64,000 nt of DNA from ZC4RG30 sp039932715 (GCA_039932715.1 JBDTPN010000001.1:149959-213958); one strand, 5' to 3'. Counted from the first letter of the stretch, positions 41,370-50,677 are shown. Notes: generated by a model not told the origin, from the letters alone. Made by a program: numbers and translations.

Positions 41370-41619
41370 CCTTCTGCGTCAGCATTTTCTGACGTTGGAT
41401 AGCGAGCCGCGCCGTGATGAACGCAATTGCGACTCAGGGTATTTTCACCACGCTTCCCTTGCAGTCCCGCTGGAGGGAAACGCCGGCGTCGAATCCGCAC
41501 CTCAAGGGTTCGCACCTGCGTGGCGTTCCTTCCCATCTCCAGCGGGGCTTGCAAGGTGAAGCCCCCATATTTGATTACCGCCGCAATTTGGCCGGCAAGA
41601 TTGCGCGTATGCTGGAGTC
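41370..41619. promoter_or_regulatory. intergenic region after msrA, with hairpins
   Basis: This 250-base gap holds no supported gene. It contains a small dyad CGTCAG-CATTTT-CTGACG (41377-41394), which may help end msrA transcription, and the larger imperfect inverted repeat listed separately. A promoter for the downstream lipoprotein should lie near 41565-41610. Confidence 0.4.
41459..41554. repeat. imperfect inverted repeat of about 96 nt
   Basis: The left arm begins TTGCAGTCCCGCTGGAG and the right arm ends CTCCAGCGGGGCTTGCAA. Inner pairs GGGAA/TTCCC and ACGCC/GGCGT extend the match. CCCGCTGGA/TCCAGCGGG is a perfect 9-base core. It can form a long hairpin in RNA. It could be a remnant of a small mobile element, a structured 3' end of msrA mRNA or a small RNA. 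Confidence 0.5.
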
Positions 41620-42144
41620 ATGAGTTGCGCCATTCGATATCTGGTAGCCGCATTCCTGGTGATGTGCGTTTCGATGAGCGCCTGCAAATCGGAAATGCAT
41701 GTCGCGATTGCAGACAAGGCCGTCGATGAAAAAGCGATCCGTCAGGTACTGGATGAAGTATCCCGCACATTCAATGCGGGAGACTACGAAGGGATGTTTG
41801 CGCAGTACCGCGACGATGTCGTGGTCTCATCACCCGGCCAGCCAGACATCGTGGGCAAGGAAGCCTGGCGTGCGGGACTAGGTGCGCTGCCCAAGGGCGT
41901 GACGCTGAACATGCGCTTCGATACCACGGAACTTGAGATCGACGGTGACATGGCTTATGAGCGCGGTACTTTCGTCATCCAGGCGAAGGACCCTAAAGCC
42001 GACACGTTGGTGCCGGTGGTTACGGCCCGTCACATCCACATTTTCAGGCGTGAAGCTGATGGCAAGTGGAAAGGTTGGCGATTGATGGAGAATTCGGCCG
42101 ATCCGGCGACCGCGTTGCTGCCGCCCGCACCGCCGCCGAAATAG
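41620..42144 (+). CDS. lipoprotein with DUF4440/SnoaL-like (NTF2-fold) domain
   Basis: The 174-residue precursor has a lipobox-like MSAC (Cys about 22), so it is probably lipid-anchored. The NTF2-fold domain (about 35-165) starts AIRQVLDEVSRTFNAGDYEGMFAQYRDDVVV and contains PGQPDIVGKEAWRAG, AYERGTFVIQ and WKGWRLMENS, matching SgcJ/EcaC-DUF4440-type proteins. Function is unknown. A Pro-rich tail closes the protein. Confidence 0.85.
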   Translation: MSCAIRYLVAAFLVMCVSMSACKSEMHVAIADKAVDEKAIRQVLDEVSRTFNAGDYEGMFAQYRDDVVVSSPGQPDIVGKEAWRAGLGALPKGVTLNMRFDTTELEIDGDMAYERGTFVIQAKDPKADTLVPVVTARHIHIFRREADGKWKGWRLMENSADPATALLPPAPPPK

Positions 42145-42222
42145 CGACGCGGTAGCTACCCTCCGGAAAATCGCGGCGATCCGGAGTAAAGTGACGCCCC
42201 TCCAATACACAGGGGCACCATC

Positions 42223-43965
42223 GTGAATCATCTCAATCTTCGAACCCTGGCCGGATTCACGGGCCTGGGCCTGGCAGCATTGGTTTCACTGGCTTCCTGC
42301 GGCCGCGGCGCACCGCCGCCCGTTGCAGCAACGCCGGCTGCCGCGCCCACGTGCCCCGGTGACAATGGCGGCCTTTCGCTGGCACCGGGTTTCTGTGCCA
42401 CGATTTTCGCGGACAACCTTGGGCACACGCGTCACATGACGATCTCGCCCGAAGGCGTGGTGTATGTGAACACCTGGAGCGGCCAATATTTCGGATTCGA
42501 TACGCCGCCGGCTGGTGGCTTCCTGGTCGCTCTGCAAGACAAGGACGGTGATGGCAAGGCGGACATGATCGAGCGCTTCGGCGCCGGCGTGCCGCAGAAA
42601 GCCACGGGCGGTACCGGCATCGCGCTGTTCAACGGCGCGGTATATGCCGAGCAGAATGACTACATCCTCAAGTTCGCGCTGACACCGGGCAATCCTGTGC
42701 CGCAGGGCGATCCGGTGAAAGTAATTACCGGCCTGCCGCAGGCTGGCGATCACATGATGCATCCATTCGTCATCGACGCACAGGGCAAGCTGTTCATCAA
42801 CTCGGGTTCCGCAAGCAACGCCTGTGAGTCTCCGGCGCGTCAGCCCGGCGCCAAGGGCCAGAAGCCTTGCAAGGAGTTGGCGACGCGCGCTGGCATCTGG
42901 CGTTACGACGCCAATGCAGTGGGCCAGAAGTTCTCGCCCAAGGAGCGTTACATCACAGGCCTGCGCAATTCGGGCGGTCAGTCGTTCGATGCAACGGGTC
43001 GTCTTTATGCCGTGCAGCATGGGCGCGACCAGTTGCCTGATGGCTGGCCCAAGCTTTATGCGCCCGAGGCGGGCCGCGAGTTGCCGGCGGAAGTGCTGGT
43101 CGAAGTGAAGGAGGGTGCCGACTATGGCTGGCCCACCTGCTACTACGATGGTGGTCTCAAGACGCTGGTGCTGGCACCAGAATACGGTGGTGACGGCAAG
43201 ACAGTGGGGCCGTGTGCCGACAAGAGTGGTCCGGTGGCCGCGTTTCCCGCGCACTGGGCCCCCAATGATGTGCTGATCTACAGCGGCAAGCAGTTTCCCG
43301 ATTCGTGGCACGGCGGTGCGTTCATTGCCTTCCATGGTTCGTGGAATCGCGCGCCGGGACCGCAAGGTGGCTACAACGTGGTGTACCAACCGCTCGCGGA
43401 TGGCAAGGCGTCAGGCAACTACGTGGTTTTCGCTGACGGATTTGCAGGTGTCGAAAAAGCACCGGGTCGCGCCGATCATCGGCCCGCAGGCCTGGCAGTT
43501 GGTCCCGACGGTGCCCTCTATATCAGTGACGACATGAAGGGCCGCATCTGGCGAGTCACGCATCTGGGCACAGGCTCGAGCACCGTTGTGGCAGCGGCGC
43601 CGGCAGCAGTGCCGGCTGCCAATCCCAAGTCAACAGTGCTGGCCGATCTCGTGCCGCCGCCGGGCTCAAGCGCAGAGCAGCTGGCACACGGCGACAGCGT
43701 CTATCACGGCAGGATTTCGGGCGGCAATTGCATGGGCTGCCATGGATCGGATGGTCGCGGCACGATGGTGGGTCCGGACCTGACTGATGCCACCTGGCTG
43801 TGGGGCAAGGGCGACGTCGCGGGCATTCACGCCACCATCGTCAAGGGCGTGGCAGCGCCCAAGGCTTCCATCGGTGGAATGCCGCCGCTGGGCGGCGCGC
43901 CGTTGCAGCCTGCAGACGTGGATGCCGTCGCGGCCTATGTCTGGGCCATCAGTCACCGCAAATAG
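42223..43965 (+). CDS. PQQ-dependent sugar (L-sorbosone-like) dehydrogenase fused to cytochrome c, lipoprotein
   Basis: The 580-residue precursor starts with GTG and has a lipobox LASC (Cys about 26). Residues about 55-445 form a six-bladed propeller of the GdhB/sorbosone dehydrogenase type: HTRHMTISPEGVVYVNTWSG, DKDGDGKADMI, AVQHGRDQLPDGWP, ADYGWPTCYYDGG and AFHGSWNRAPGPQGGY. A C-terminal c-type cytochrome (about 490-580) carries the heme site GGNCMGCHG and a Met ligand candidate in GGMPPLGG. It would oxidise a sugar or alcohol and pass electrons to the respiratory chain. PQQ must come from genes outside this window. Confidence 0.88.
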   Translation: MNHLNLRTLAGFTGLGLAALVSLASCGRGAPPPVAATPAAAPTCPGDNGGLSLAPGFCATIFADNLGHTRHMTISPEGVVYVNTWSGQYFGFDTPPAGGFLVALQDKDGDGKADMIERFGAGVPQKATGGTGIALFNGAVYAEQNDYILKFALTPGNPVPQGDPVKVITGLPQAGDHMMHPFVIDAQGKLFINSGSASNACESPARQPGAKGQKPCKELATRAGIWRYDANAVGQKFSPKERYITGLRNSGGQSFDATGRLYAVQHGRDQLPDGWPKLYAPEAGRELPAEVLVEVKEGADYGWPTCYYDGGLKTLVLAPEYGGDGKTVGPCADKSGPVAAFPAHWAPNDVLIYSGKQFPDSWHGGAFIAFHGSWNRAPGPQGGYNVVYQPLADGKASGNYVVFADGFAGVEKAPGRADHRPAGLAVGPDGALYISDDMKGRIWRVTHLGTGSSTVVAAAPAAVPAANPKSTVLADLVPPPGSSAEQLAHGDSVYHGRISGGNCMGCHGSDGRGTMVGPDLTDATWLWGKGDVAGIHATIVKGVAAPKASIGGMPPLGGAPLQPADVDAVAAYVWAISHRK

Positions 43966-44032
43966 GCCATCTGCTGTCAACCGAATGTCCCCTGGTGCGT
44001 TGGTTATGGTGTTGCCATTCAGGGGAGGAGCG

Positions 44033-45808
44033 ATGCAGCGGCGAGGCACAGGGCAGGCCGGTTGGCTGAGTGTCGCGACAGCGTTGATGCTGTCGGCCTG
44101 CGGCGGCGGGGATTCCGGCATGGCCCCACTCCCACCTGTCTCTCCCGCGCCTCCGGCCCCTGTCCCCGTGGCCGTGACCAAGGACGAGGCGTTTCGCTTC
44201 CTGAACCAGTCGACCTTCGGCGCCACCGAGGCTGAAGCGGCGCGGCTGATTGCGCTGGGCGATGTGACGAACTCCTACTCCCGCTGGATCGACGCCGAGC
44301 TGGCGAAACCTGTGTCCACGCTATTGCCCTATGTGGAAGCGGCCTATCCGAATCCGGTGCCCACCGGGTTCAACATTGCTTCGCTCAATGCTCCGCGCGT
44401 AGAGAAATGGTTCGACAACACGCTCAAGGGCAACGACCAGTTGCGCCAGCGCGTGGCCTGGGCTCTTTCGCAGATCTTCGTGGTGTCGCAGGTGGGCGCC
44501 TTGCAAAACCTGCCCAGTGCCACGGCCGATTTTTACGATCTGCTAGCGCGTGATGCGCTTGGCGATTATCGCAAGCTGCTGGAAGACGTGACGCTGCACC
44601 CGGCCATGGGTGTGTATCTCTCCATGCTCGGCAACCAGCAGGCGGTGACTGGCACCAACCTGCGACCCGATGAGAACTACGCGCGCGAAGTGATGCAGCT
44701 GATGTCCATTGGCCTGGTGCAGCTCAACACGGATGGCAGTGCGCAGCTGGATGCGGGCGGTCAACCCATCCCGACTTACGACCAGAACACTATTGAAGGT
44801 TTCGCGCGCGTGTTCACGGGTTGGAAGTGGGCGTGCCCCTCCACAAATCCTACGTGCACCTTCACGAACACTCGGCCGCAGCTCGCGCCCGTTGCAGGTT
44901 ACAACCAGATCCTGCCCATGCAGCTCTACACCGCGCAGCACGAGACGGGCACCAAGAAAGTGCTGAGCTATGCCGGGGCGTTGCCTTCAGGTGCGCTGAT
45001 TCCGGCGAACCAGACGGGCACACGCGATCTGCAGGATGCGCTGGACAATATCGCCAACCATCCTAACGTCGGTCCTTTCATTTCTAAGCAACTCATCCAG
45101 AAGCTGGTTACCAGCAATCCATCCCCCGCCTACGTGCAACGGGTCGCCGCGACCTTCAACAACGATGGCTCAGGCAAGCGCGGCAATCTTGCTGCGGTGG
45201 TGCGTTCCATTCTACTGGATGCAGAAGCGCATCCAGCTACCACAGGGGTCGCACCGGCGGCTGCTGGCAAGGTGAAGGAGCCGTTGCTGCGCCTTACGCA
45301 GTTCTGGCGTGCATACAACGCGCAATCAGCCAGCGGTAAGAGTGGTGTCGCGCGCAATTTTGCCGGCGGCGTTACCGCGGTGTTCGGTGAGGGACCGGGA
45401 CTTTCACCCTCTGTGTTCAACTTCTACAGCCCGGGTTATGCGCCCCCAGGGGAAATCGCCAACCAGGGCATGGTGGCTCCGGAGCTGCAGTTGGCGACCG
45501 AATACCTCAACACCCAGGCGACCAACTATTTCTGGACGCAGGCGATTGCCCGCACGATCACGCAGGCGCCGACGCTCAACGTGGACGACATGTTCATCAA
45601 CACCACCGAGGAAATCGCGCTGGCCGCAGACTCGGAGGCCTTGGTGAATCGCGTAGCCGACCGATTGCTGGGCAGCCCCGCACGCATGGGTGCCGAGCTC
45701 AAGGCGCAAACCAAGGCGCAGGTGGATCGCTCGACCAACGTCAACACACGGGTGGCCGATGCAATCTATTTCGTGGCCACCTCACCGGAATACATGCTGC
45801 AACGATGA
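44033..45808 (+). CDS. DUF1800 lipoprotein
   Basis: The 591-residue precursor follows an excellent SD (AGGGGAGGAG). It has a lipobox LSAC (Cys about 22) and a Pro linker, then the DUF1800 domain: FRFLNQSTFGATEAEA, QRVAWALSQIFVVS, PDENYAREVMQLMSIGL, HETGTKKVLS and ALDNIANHPNVGPFISKQLI. DUF1800 proteins are exported, and almost always next to a DUF1501 gene; their biochemical role is unknown. It overlaps the DUF1501 gene by ATGA. Confidence 0.92.
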   Translation: MQRRGTGQAGWLSVATALMLSACGGGDSGMAPLPPVSPAPPAPVPVAVTKDEAFRFLNQSTFGATEAEAARLIALGDVTNSYSRWIDAELAKPVSTLLPYVEAAYPNPVPTGFNIASLNAPRVEKWFDNTLKGNDQLRQRVAWALSQIFVVSQVGALQNLPSATADFYDLLARDALGDYRKLLEDVTLHPAMGVYLSMLGNQQAVTGTNLRPDENYAREVMQLMSIGLVQLNTDGSAQLDAGGQPIPTYDQNTIEGFARVFTGWKWACPSTNPTCTFTNTRPQLAPVAGYNQILPMQLYTAQHETGTKKVLSYAGALPSGALIPANQTGTRDLQDALDNIANHPNVGPFISKQLIQKLVTSNPSPAYVQRVAATFNNDGSGKRGNLAAVVRSILLDAEAHPATTGVAPAAAGKVKEPLLRLTQFWRAYNAQSASGKSGVARNFAGGVTAVFGEGPGLSPSVFNFYSPGYAPPGEIANQGMVAPELQLATEYLNTQATNYFWTQAIARTITQAPTLNVDDMFINTTEEIALAADSEALVNRVADRLLGSPARMGAELKAQTKAQVDRSTNVNTRVADAIYFVATSPEYMLQR

Positions 45809-47184
45809 ACAACCAACGCCGCAGATTCCTCAAGGCCGCTGCCGCAGGTGGTGCCCTCTATGCGTTCGGACGGACGCCAGATACGGTGTACGCGCAGGCC
45901 ACGGGCGTCGGCGGGTTCGGTGACTACAAGGCGCTGGTGTGCCTGTTCATGTTCGGTGGCAATGACAGCTGGAACATGGTCGTGCCGACGACACCTGCGG
46001 AATACAATGCATACAACACCTCGCGTGGCGGCGATGCCGGTGTGGGTTCGGGCCTCGCGATTCCACTGGCATCCCTGTTGCCCATCAACTCGGGGTTCGG
46101 ACTGCATCCCAGCATGACCGGCATGCAAAGCCTGTTCACGGCACAGCGCGCTGCGGTGATCGCAAATGTCGGCCCATTGATCCGACCCACCACCAAGGCG
46201 CAGTACCAGACTGCGGGCTGGGAGTTGCCGCCGCAGCTGTTCTCGCACAACGACCAGCAGGACCAGTGGCACTCACTTCGTGGCAAGGCTTTGCTCAAGT
46301 CCGGTTGGGGCGGCAGGGTTGCCGACGTACTCGCGGCGCAGATCGGATCGCAACAGTTGCCGCTGAACGTCTCACTCGCCGGACAAACCTATTTTCAGGC
46401 CGGCGTCAACGCACGTCCCTATGTCATGGGTTCGAACGGCGCGACCACATTCGCGGGCTTCGGTAGCAGTGGCGTGAACTTCGCGCGTCGCCAGGCTTTC
46501 GAGAGTGTAATCAATGCCGCGCAGGCCTCGACCAGCAACACTGTCTATGAGCGCAGCTTCGCCACAGTGCAGCAGCGTGCCGTTCAATTCGCAGACCTGG
46601 TCAATGGTGCGCTGGCGCAGGCCCGCTCCTTCACGGCGTTACCCGACAGTGGCGTCACGCTGTCGCCACTACAGACACAGCTGCGCACAGTCGCCAAGAT
46701 GATCTCTTCACGAACGTCACTGTCGATGTCGCGCCAGGTGTTCTTTGTTTCTGCCGGTGGCTTCGACACGCACGACGATCTGGTAGCGGACCAGCCGGGC
46801 TTGCTGGGCGGTGTCAGCACTGCAGTCAAGTCCTTTTACGATGCGCTTACCGAGATGGGTATGGAGAACAGCACCACGCTGTTCACGCATTCTGATTTCG
46901 GTCGTACGCTGACCTCCAACGGCGACGGCTCAGATCACGCCTGGGGTGGCGTGCAGTTCGTGGTGGGAGGTGCCGTGCGCGGCGGCACGATTTACGGCGA
47001 CTACCCGCTGCTTCAGATTGGCAGTACGCAGGATGTGGGTGCTGGCCGCTTTATTCCTTCGGTGTCAGTGGATCAATACGCGGCCACGCTGGCTAGTTGG
47101 TTTGGCGTCGCAGATCCTGATCTGGGCCTGGTTGCGCCAAGCATTGGAAACTTCGCGCAGCGCAACCTGGGTTTCATGGCGTGA
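45805..47184 (+). CDS. DUF1501 Tat-exported protein
   Basis: The 459-residue precursor starts with a Tat signal (QRRRFLKAAAAGGALYAFG). The DUF1501 domain, which has an alkaline-phosphatase/sulfatase-like fold, shows LFMFGGNDSWNMVVP, DQQDQWHS, HDDLVADQPGLLGGV, TLFTHSDFGRTLTSNGDGSDHAWGG. The Asp/His clusters could bind metal. It is the coupled partner of the DUF1800 lipoprotein. The pair may form a surface or periplasmic complex, but the substrate is unknown. Confidence 0.92.
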   Translation: MNNQRRRFLKAAAAGGALYAFGRTPDTVYAQATGVGGFGDYKALVCLFMFGGNDSWNMVVPTTPAEYNAYNTSRGGDAGVGSGLAIPLASLLPINSGFGLHPSMTGMQSLFTAQRAAVIANVGPLIRPTTKAQYQTAGWELPPQLFSHNDQQDQWHSLRGKALLKSGWGGRVADVLAAQIGSQQLPLNVSLAGQTYFQAGVNARPYVMGSNGATTFAGFGSSGVNFARRQAFESVINAAQASTSNTVYERSFATVQQRAVQFADLVNGALAQARSFTALPDSGVTLSPLQTQLRTVAKMISSRTSLSMSRQVFFVSAGGFDTHDDLVADQPGLLGGVSTAVKSFYDALTEMGMENSTTLFTHSDFGRTLTSNGDGSDHAWGGVQFVVGGAVRGGTIYGDYPLLQIGSTQDVGAGRFIPSVSVDQYAATLASWFGVADPDLGLVAPSIGNFAQRNLGFMA

Positions 47185-47363
47185 AATCCCGCATGGCCTG
47201 TCGTTCGCAACCCAGCGCTACGAAATCACTTACCGAGCCGGGCGGGTTCTGCAGCCCGACCCGTACATCAGTAACGTGGATCTTGCGAGTGCGGCAACGC
47301 CGTACTCGAATGCCAGCAGCAGCGAAAACAACTGGCGATGAATAGCAGTTGAACTTCGCATGG

Positions 47364-48833
47364 CTAGTTGGTGATTCCCATCGAACCCTTGATGTCCTGC
47401 AGCGTGGCAAGACGATCAGGATTCATGGTGTGAATGGACAGGATCTTTTCCGGATCCAGCTTCAGGCGCTGCATGTTTTCGTAGAAAACCCTGGTGCCGA
47501 TTACCGGCGGATCCGCCACCGGCTTGTCAGCCGGCTGGAAATTGAACATGTCGGCATAGGCCAGGATCTTCTCCTTGGGCAGCCAGGCAATCACCATTCC
47601 GTCGGCATGCGGCAATCCCTTGATCACATGAATCTCCAGGGTGCGCGTTGCATCCTGGAATACGCGCTTGTCACCCTTGAAACCCTCGATCACCGGCTTC
47701 TTTCCGGACTTGGACAGCGCATCGGGCGCCAGCGTGCGCGGCGCAGAAAGTGCCTTCATCAGGAAGTCCTTGTTCACTTCGGGCGTCACGATGGTGATGC
47801 CCTCGGCAGCGACGGCCTCGAGTCCACCGGTGTGATCGACGTGATGATGCGAGATCACGCCATAGCGGATGGGTTTGCCCGGGAACAGGCGCCTGGTCTC
47901 GGCGATGCCGGCCAATGCGCGTGCCTCGTTCTGCGGACCGGGTTCGAACAGCACCACGTAATCCGAGAATTCCACGGCCATGGAGTTGTATGCGCCCTTG
48001 ATGCGGTATACACCCGGGGCGAGTTGCTCTGATGTGGTGGGCGGTGCAGCGGCAGGCGGGCCGCCAGCGGCAGGCACACCCGCTGGCGCAGCAGGCATGC
48101 TCATCAGCTGCGCCAGCTTGGCGGGATTCGGAAACGCGCCCAGAACCTGCAGCCTGAACACCGGCCAGCCGCCGCGCTTCTGCACCATCTCGGTGGGATA
48201 CATCAGGCCGTCATGGTCGCGATAAAAGCTGTATTCGGATTCCACCAGCATGTCGCCCAGCACCGGGTTCTCAAGCCAGGTCTGCACCTTCTCGACCAGG
48301 TGAGCGTCGTTGATGTACCCCACGATGCGATAGATTTCTCCGCCGGGTGACTTGACCGGCGCATTCCAGCTGAGGATCTCGTAATGCGAGTCGCGCGTGC
48401 GGTGTTGCACAGTGGCATTGTTGGCTGCGGCGCCCTTGAGGAACCCCCAGGGAGTGGTCCAGATCTCGAGCTGCTGCGCCCAGCCACCGGGCGTGGCGGG
48501 GGTTATGTTCTGCTGCGCATTGACCAGCGAAGCCGCGCCGCCGGTGACGGGGGTGATATAGGTGCTCCACGTGGCGCGCGATGCCGGCACGCTGAAATTA
48601 ATCGCCCGCATATATTCATTGAGCGGAGTCTGCGGCCAGGGAATGTTGGCATTGTTGTTCTGTCCGAGGGCGTAACTGGCACCCGAGCCGTAGTAATACA
48701 GCGAGGTCACGCCGTCGAGACCCATGGCTTTGGACGCGTTGGCGATGACCGTCCTGGCATCGGCCTCCGCGGCAAATGCATGCGCACTGCCAACAGAAAG
48801 AATGAGCAGGCAAAGCGTGTTGCGCAGTTTCAT
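47364..48833 (-). CDS. exported MBL-fold metallo-hydrolase with large N-terminal domain
   Basis: The 489-residue precursor has a signal peptide (about 1-21, AFAAE). Residues 22-265 form a beta-rich domain without a recognised family, followed by a Pro/Ala linker. The MBL domain (about 275-455) has the zinc motif VISHHHVDHTGGLEAV (HHHVDH), HADGMVIAWLP and YADMFNF. The sequence does not give the substrate; the fused N-terminal domain may bind it. It converges on the DUF1501 gene over a 179-base gap. Confidence 0.85.
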   Translation of the reverse strand: MKLRNTLCLLILSVGSAHAFAAEADARTVIANASKAMGLDGVTSLYYYGSGASYALGQNNNANIPWPQTPLNEYMRAINFSVPASRATWSTYITPVTGGAASLVNAQQNITPATPGGWAQQLEIWTTPWGFLKGAAANNATVQHRTRDSHYEILSWNAPVKSPGGEIYRIVGYINDAHLVEKVQTWLENPVLGDMLVESEYSFYRDHDGLMYPTEMVQKRGGWPVFRLQVLGAFPNPAKLAQLMSMPAAPAGVPAAGGPPAAAPPTTSEQLAPGVYRIKGAYNSMAVEFSDYVVLFEPGPQNEARALAGIAETRRLFPGKPIRYGVISHHHVDHTGGLEAVAAEGITIVTPEVNKDFLMKALSAPRTLAPDALSKSGKKPVIEGFKGDKRVFQDATRTLEIHVIKGLPHADGMVIAWLPKEKILAYADMFNFQPADKPVADPPVIGTRVFYENMQRLKLDPEKILSIHTMNPDRLATLQDIKGSMGITN

Positions 48834-48884
48834 GACGGACCCCTTATCGCGTTGTTTGTCGGATTATAGGCATAGAATCCGGGC

Positions 48885-49157
48885 ATGAAACCCAGGAACA
48901 CGGACATTGATCGGCTCTACGGGTTGGAACCTGTATTTGAACCGGGACAGGATCCAGGCAGCGATGCGCTGGAGCAGTTTGTCGACGTGAGTTGTCCCTA
49001 CTGCTCTGAAACGATCAATGTGCGGGCAGACCTGTCTGCAGGGTCGCAGTCTTATGTGGAGGACTGCCAGGTGTGCTGCCAGCCCATCATGATTTGCGTG
49101 AATGTCGAACCTACGGCTGAAACTGAATGGTCATTGACAGCAACACGGGCTTCTTGA
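48885..49157 (+). CDS. CPXCG-motif cysteine-rich protein
   Basis: The 90-residue cytosolic protein contains VSCPYCSETINV (about 35-46) and DCQVCCQPIMICV (about 60-72), the paired zinc-knuckle motif of the CPXCG family, with a variant second motif lacking the usual Gly. This is a widespread proteobacterial mini-family of unknown function. The 3' end overlaps the convergent TonB-domain gene by 47 bases. Confidence 0.88.
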   Translation: MKPRNTDIDRLYGLEPVFEPGQDPGSDALEQFVDVSCPYCSETINVRADLSAGSQSYVEDCQVCCQPIMICVNVEPTAETEWSLTATRAS

Positions 49158-49428
49158 GCGAGTTGTCGAACTCATAGGTCTTGGCCACATCCAGCGCGGC
49201 CAGTCCAAAGCCCTGACCCTTGGGCGATTCGGTCAATACCTCGGCCTCCACGACAAGGCCCAGCTCATTGATGAACAGGTCGACGGTCACGATGCCGTCC
49301 AGTCCCTTGCGTCTGGCTTCCACCGGATAGAAATCCTCCATCGGGTGGCTGCGCAGCAGCCGAACCTTTGCTGTCTGCGCTCCAGTCAGCCGAATGGCGC
49401 CCGGCGCCGTCAGTTCAGTTACGTCCAT
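49111..49428 (-). CDS. stand-alone TonB C-terminal-like domain
   Basis: The 105-residue frame contains a TonB C-terminal domain: DFYPVEARRKGLDGIVTVDLFINELG, VEAEVLTESPKGQGFGLAALDVA and a last strand LLSMTIQFQP. The usual membrane anchor and Pro-rich spacer are missing and I see no signal peptide with this start. It may therefore be cytosolic, or lie downstream of a longer start. The ATG overlaps the NDH-2 gene by 14 bases, and the 3' end overlaps the CPXCG gene. Confidence 0.7.
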   Translation of the reverse strand: MDVTELTAPGAIRLTGAQTAKVRLLRSHPMEDFYPVEARRKGLDGIVTVDLFINELGLVVEAEVLTESPKGQGFGLAALDVAKTYEFDNSLKKPVLLSMTIQFQP

Positions 49429-50677
49429 TGATGAACACCCGCGCGGATCTTGCGAAGCTGACATAGGCCCATGCCCAGTCAAACAATACGACCAGGCGAT
49501 TGCGAAAACCAATCAGATAAAACAGGTGCACGCAGATCCAGAACCACCAGGCCATGCGCCCTGACAACTGCACACCACCCACTGTCCCCACCGCGGCGTT
49601 GCGTCCGATGGTGGCCAGCAGACCGTAGTCGCGATAGGTGAAAGGGATTGTCCCGTGGCCCTGGATCCGGGCAAGCACGTTATGCGCGGCGGTCCTGCCC
49701 ATCTGCTTTGCTGCGGCACCCACGCCTGGCACGGGCTTGCCGCCCGAAGAGGTGTTGGCCAGATCGCCTACGACGAATATTTCCGCATGGGTTTCAAGAC
49801 TCAGGTCGGGCAATACGCTGACCCGCCCGGCGCGATCAACTGGTGCATCCAGCATTGCTCCCAGCGGCGAGGCCTGCACACCGGCTGCCCACAGTACGGT
49901 ATGACTCGCGATTCTTGATCCAGACTGCAGTGTCTCGCCCTGCAGGCTCACACCTTGCGCATCGATGCCAGTCGCGCGCGTGCCGGTGTGTACGGTCACA
50001 CCTACCTGCTTCAATTGCAGCAGCGCCTTCATGGAGAGTTTTTCCGGGAAGCTGCCCAGCACGCGCTGCGATAATTCCACCAGATGCACTTCGGCCAGTC
50101 GTGAATCGATGTTGCGGAATTCCGATGGCAGCGTGTGCCGCGCGATCTCCGCCAGCGTGCCGGCCAGCTCCACGCCAGTGGGTCCGCCACCGATCACGAC
50201 GAATCGCAACCAGGTTGCCCTCTCCACGGCATCGCAGGTGCGCTCGGCGAACTCGAATGCCTGCAGCACGCGGCGACGCACTTCCTGCGCATCGGCAAGC
50301 GTCTTGAGCCCCGGCGCGTGTGCCGCCCACTCATCATGTCCGAAATAGCTGTGCGTGGCGCCACTGGCCACTACCAGGTAGTCGTATTCGAGGATCGATT
50401 CATCATCCAGCACCACTCGCCTCTGAGCGGGCAACACTGCACGCACGTCGGCCATCAGCGTCGTGACATTGCGCAGCTTGCGCAACAGGAAGCGGGTGGG
50501 TGCGGCAATGGCCGGTGCGGCAAGCCCTGCGGTTGCCACCTGGTAGAGCAGGGGCTGGAACAGGTGGTGGTTGCTGCGATCCACCACGGTCACGCGGCAG
50601 CTGCTGCGCCCCAGGCCACGCGCGCAGGCCAGGCCAGCAAATCCTGCCCCGATGATCACCACGTGCGGGGAATCCAT
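49415..50677 (-). CDS. type II NADH dehydrogenase (NDH-2)-like flavoprotein
   Basis: The 420-residue protein has two Rossmann folds: FAD site VIIGAGFAGLACARGLG (about 7-23) and NADH site FVVIGGGPTGVELAGTLAEIA (about 160-180). It also has AEIFVVGDLANTSSGGKPVPGVGAAAKQMG near 300 and a C-terminal amphipathic membrane-binding region (MAWWFWICVHLFYLIGFRNR). It oxidises NADH and reduces quinone without proton pumping. The last bases overlap the TonB-domain gene. It is divergent from the neighbouring flavoprotein gene. Confidence 0.92.
   Translation of the reverse strand: MDSPHVVIIGAGFAGLACARGLGRSSCRVTVVDRSNHHLFQPLLYQVATAGLAAPAIAAPTRFLLRKLRNVTTLMADVRAVLPAQRRVVLDDESILEYDYLVVASGATHSYFGHDEWAAHAPGLKTLADAQEVRRRVLQAFEFAERTCDAVERATWLRFVVIGGGPTGVELAGTLAEIARHTLPSEFRNIDSRLAEVHLVELSQRVLGSFPEKLSMKALLQLKQVGVTVHTGTRATGIDAQGVSLQGETLQSGSRIASHTVLWAAGVQASPLGAMLDAPVDRAGRVSVLPDLSLETHAEIFVVGDLANTSSGGKPVPGVGAAAKQMGRTAAHNVLARIQGHGTIPFTYRDYGLLATIGRNAAVGTVGGVQLSGRMAWWFWICVHLFYLIGFRNRLVVLFDWAWAYVSFARSARVFINGRN

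Noticed and set aside
41414..41623. Short plus-strand frames in the gap after msrA
   Set aside because: They run across the inverted repeat, lack an SD and show no domain; treated as non-coding.
47210..47341. Frame reading RYEITYRAGRVLQPDP after the DUF1501 gene
   Set aside because: It looks slightly protein-like but has no start or SD and no recognised family; it may be a relic or chance.
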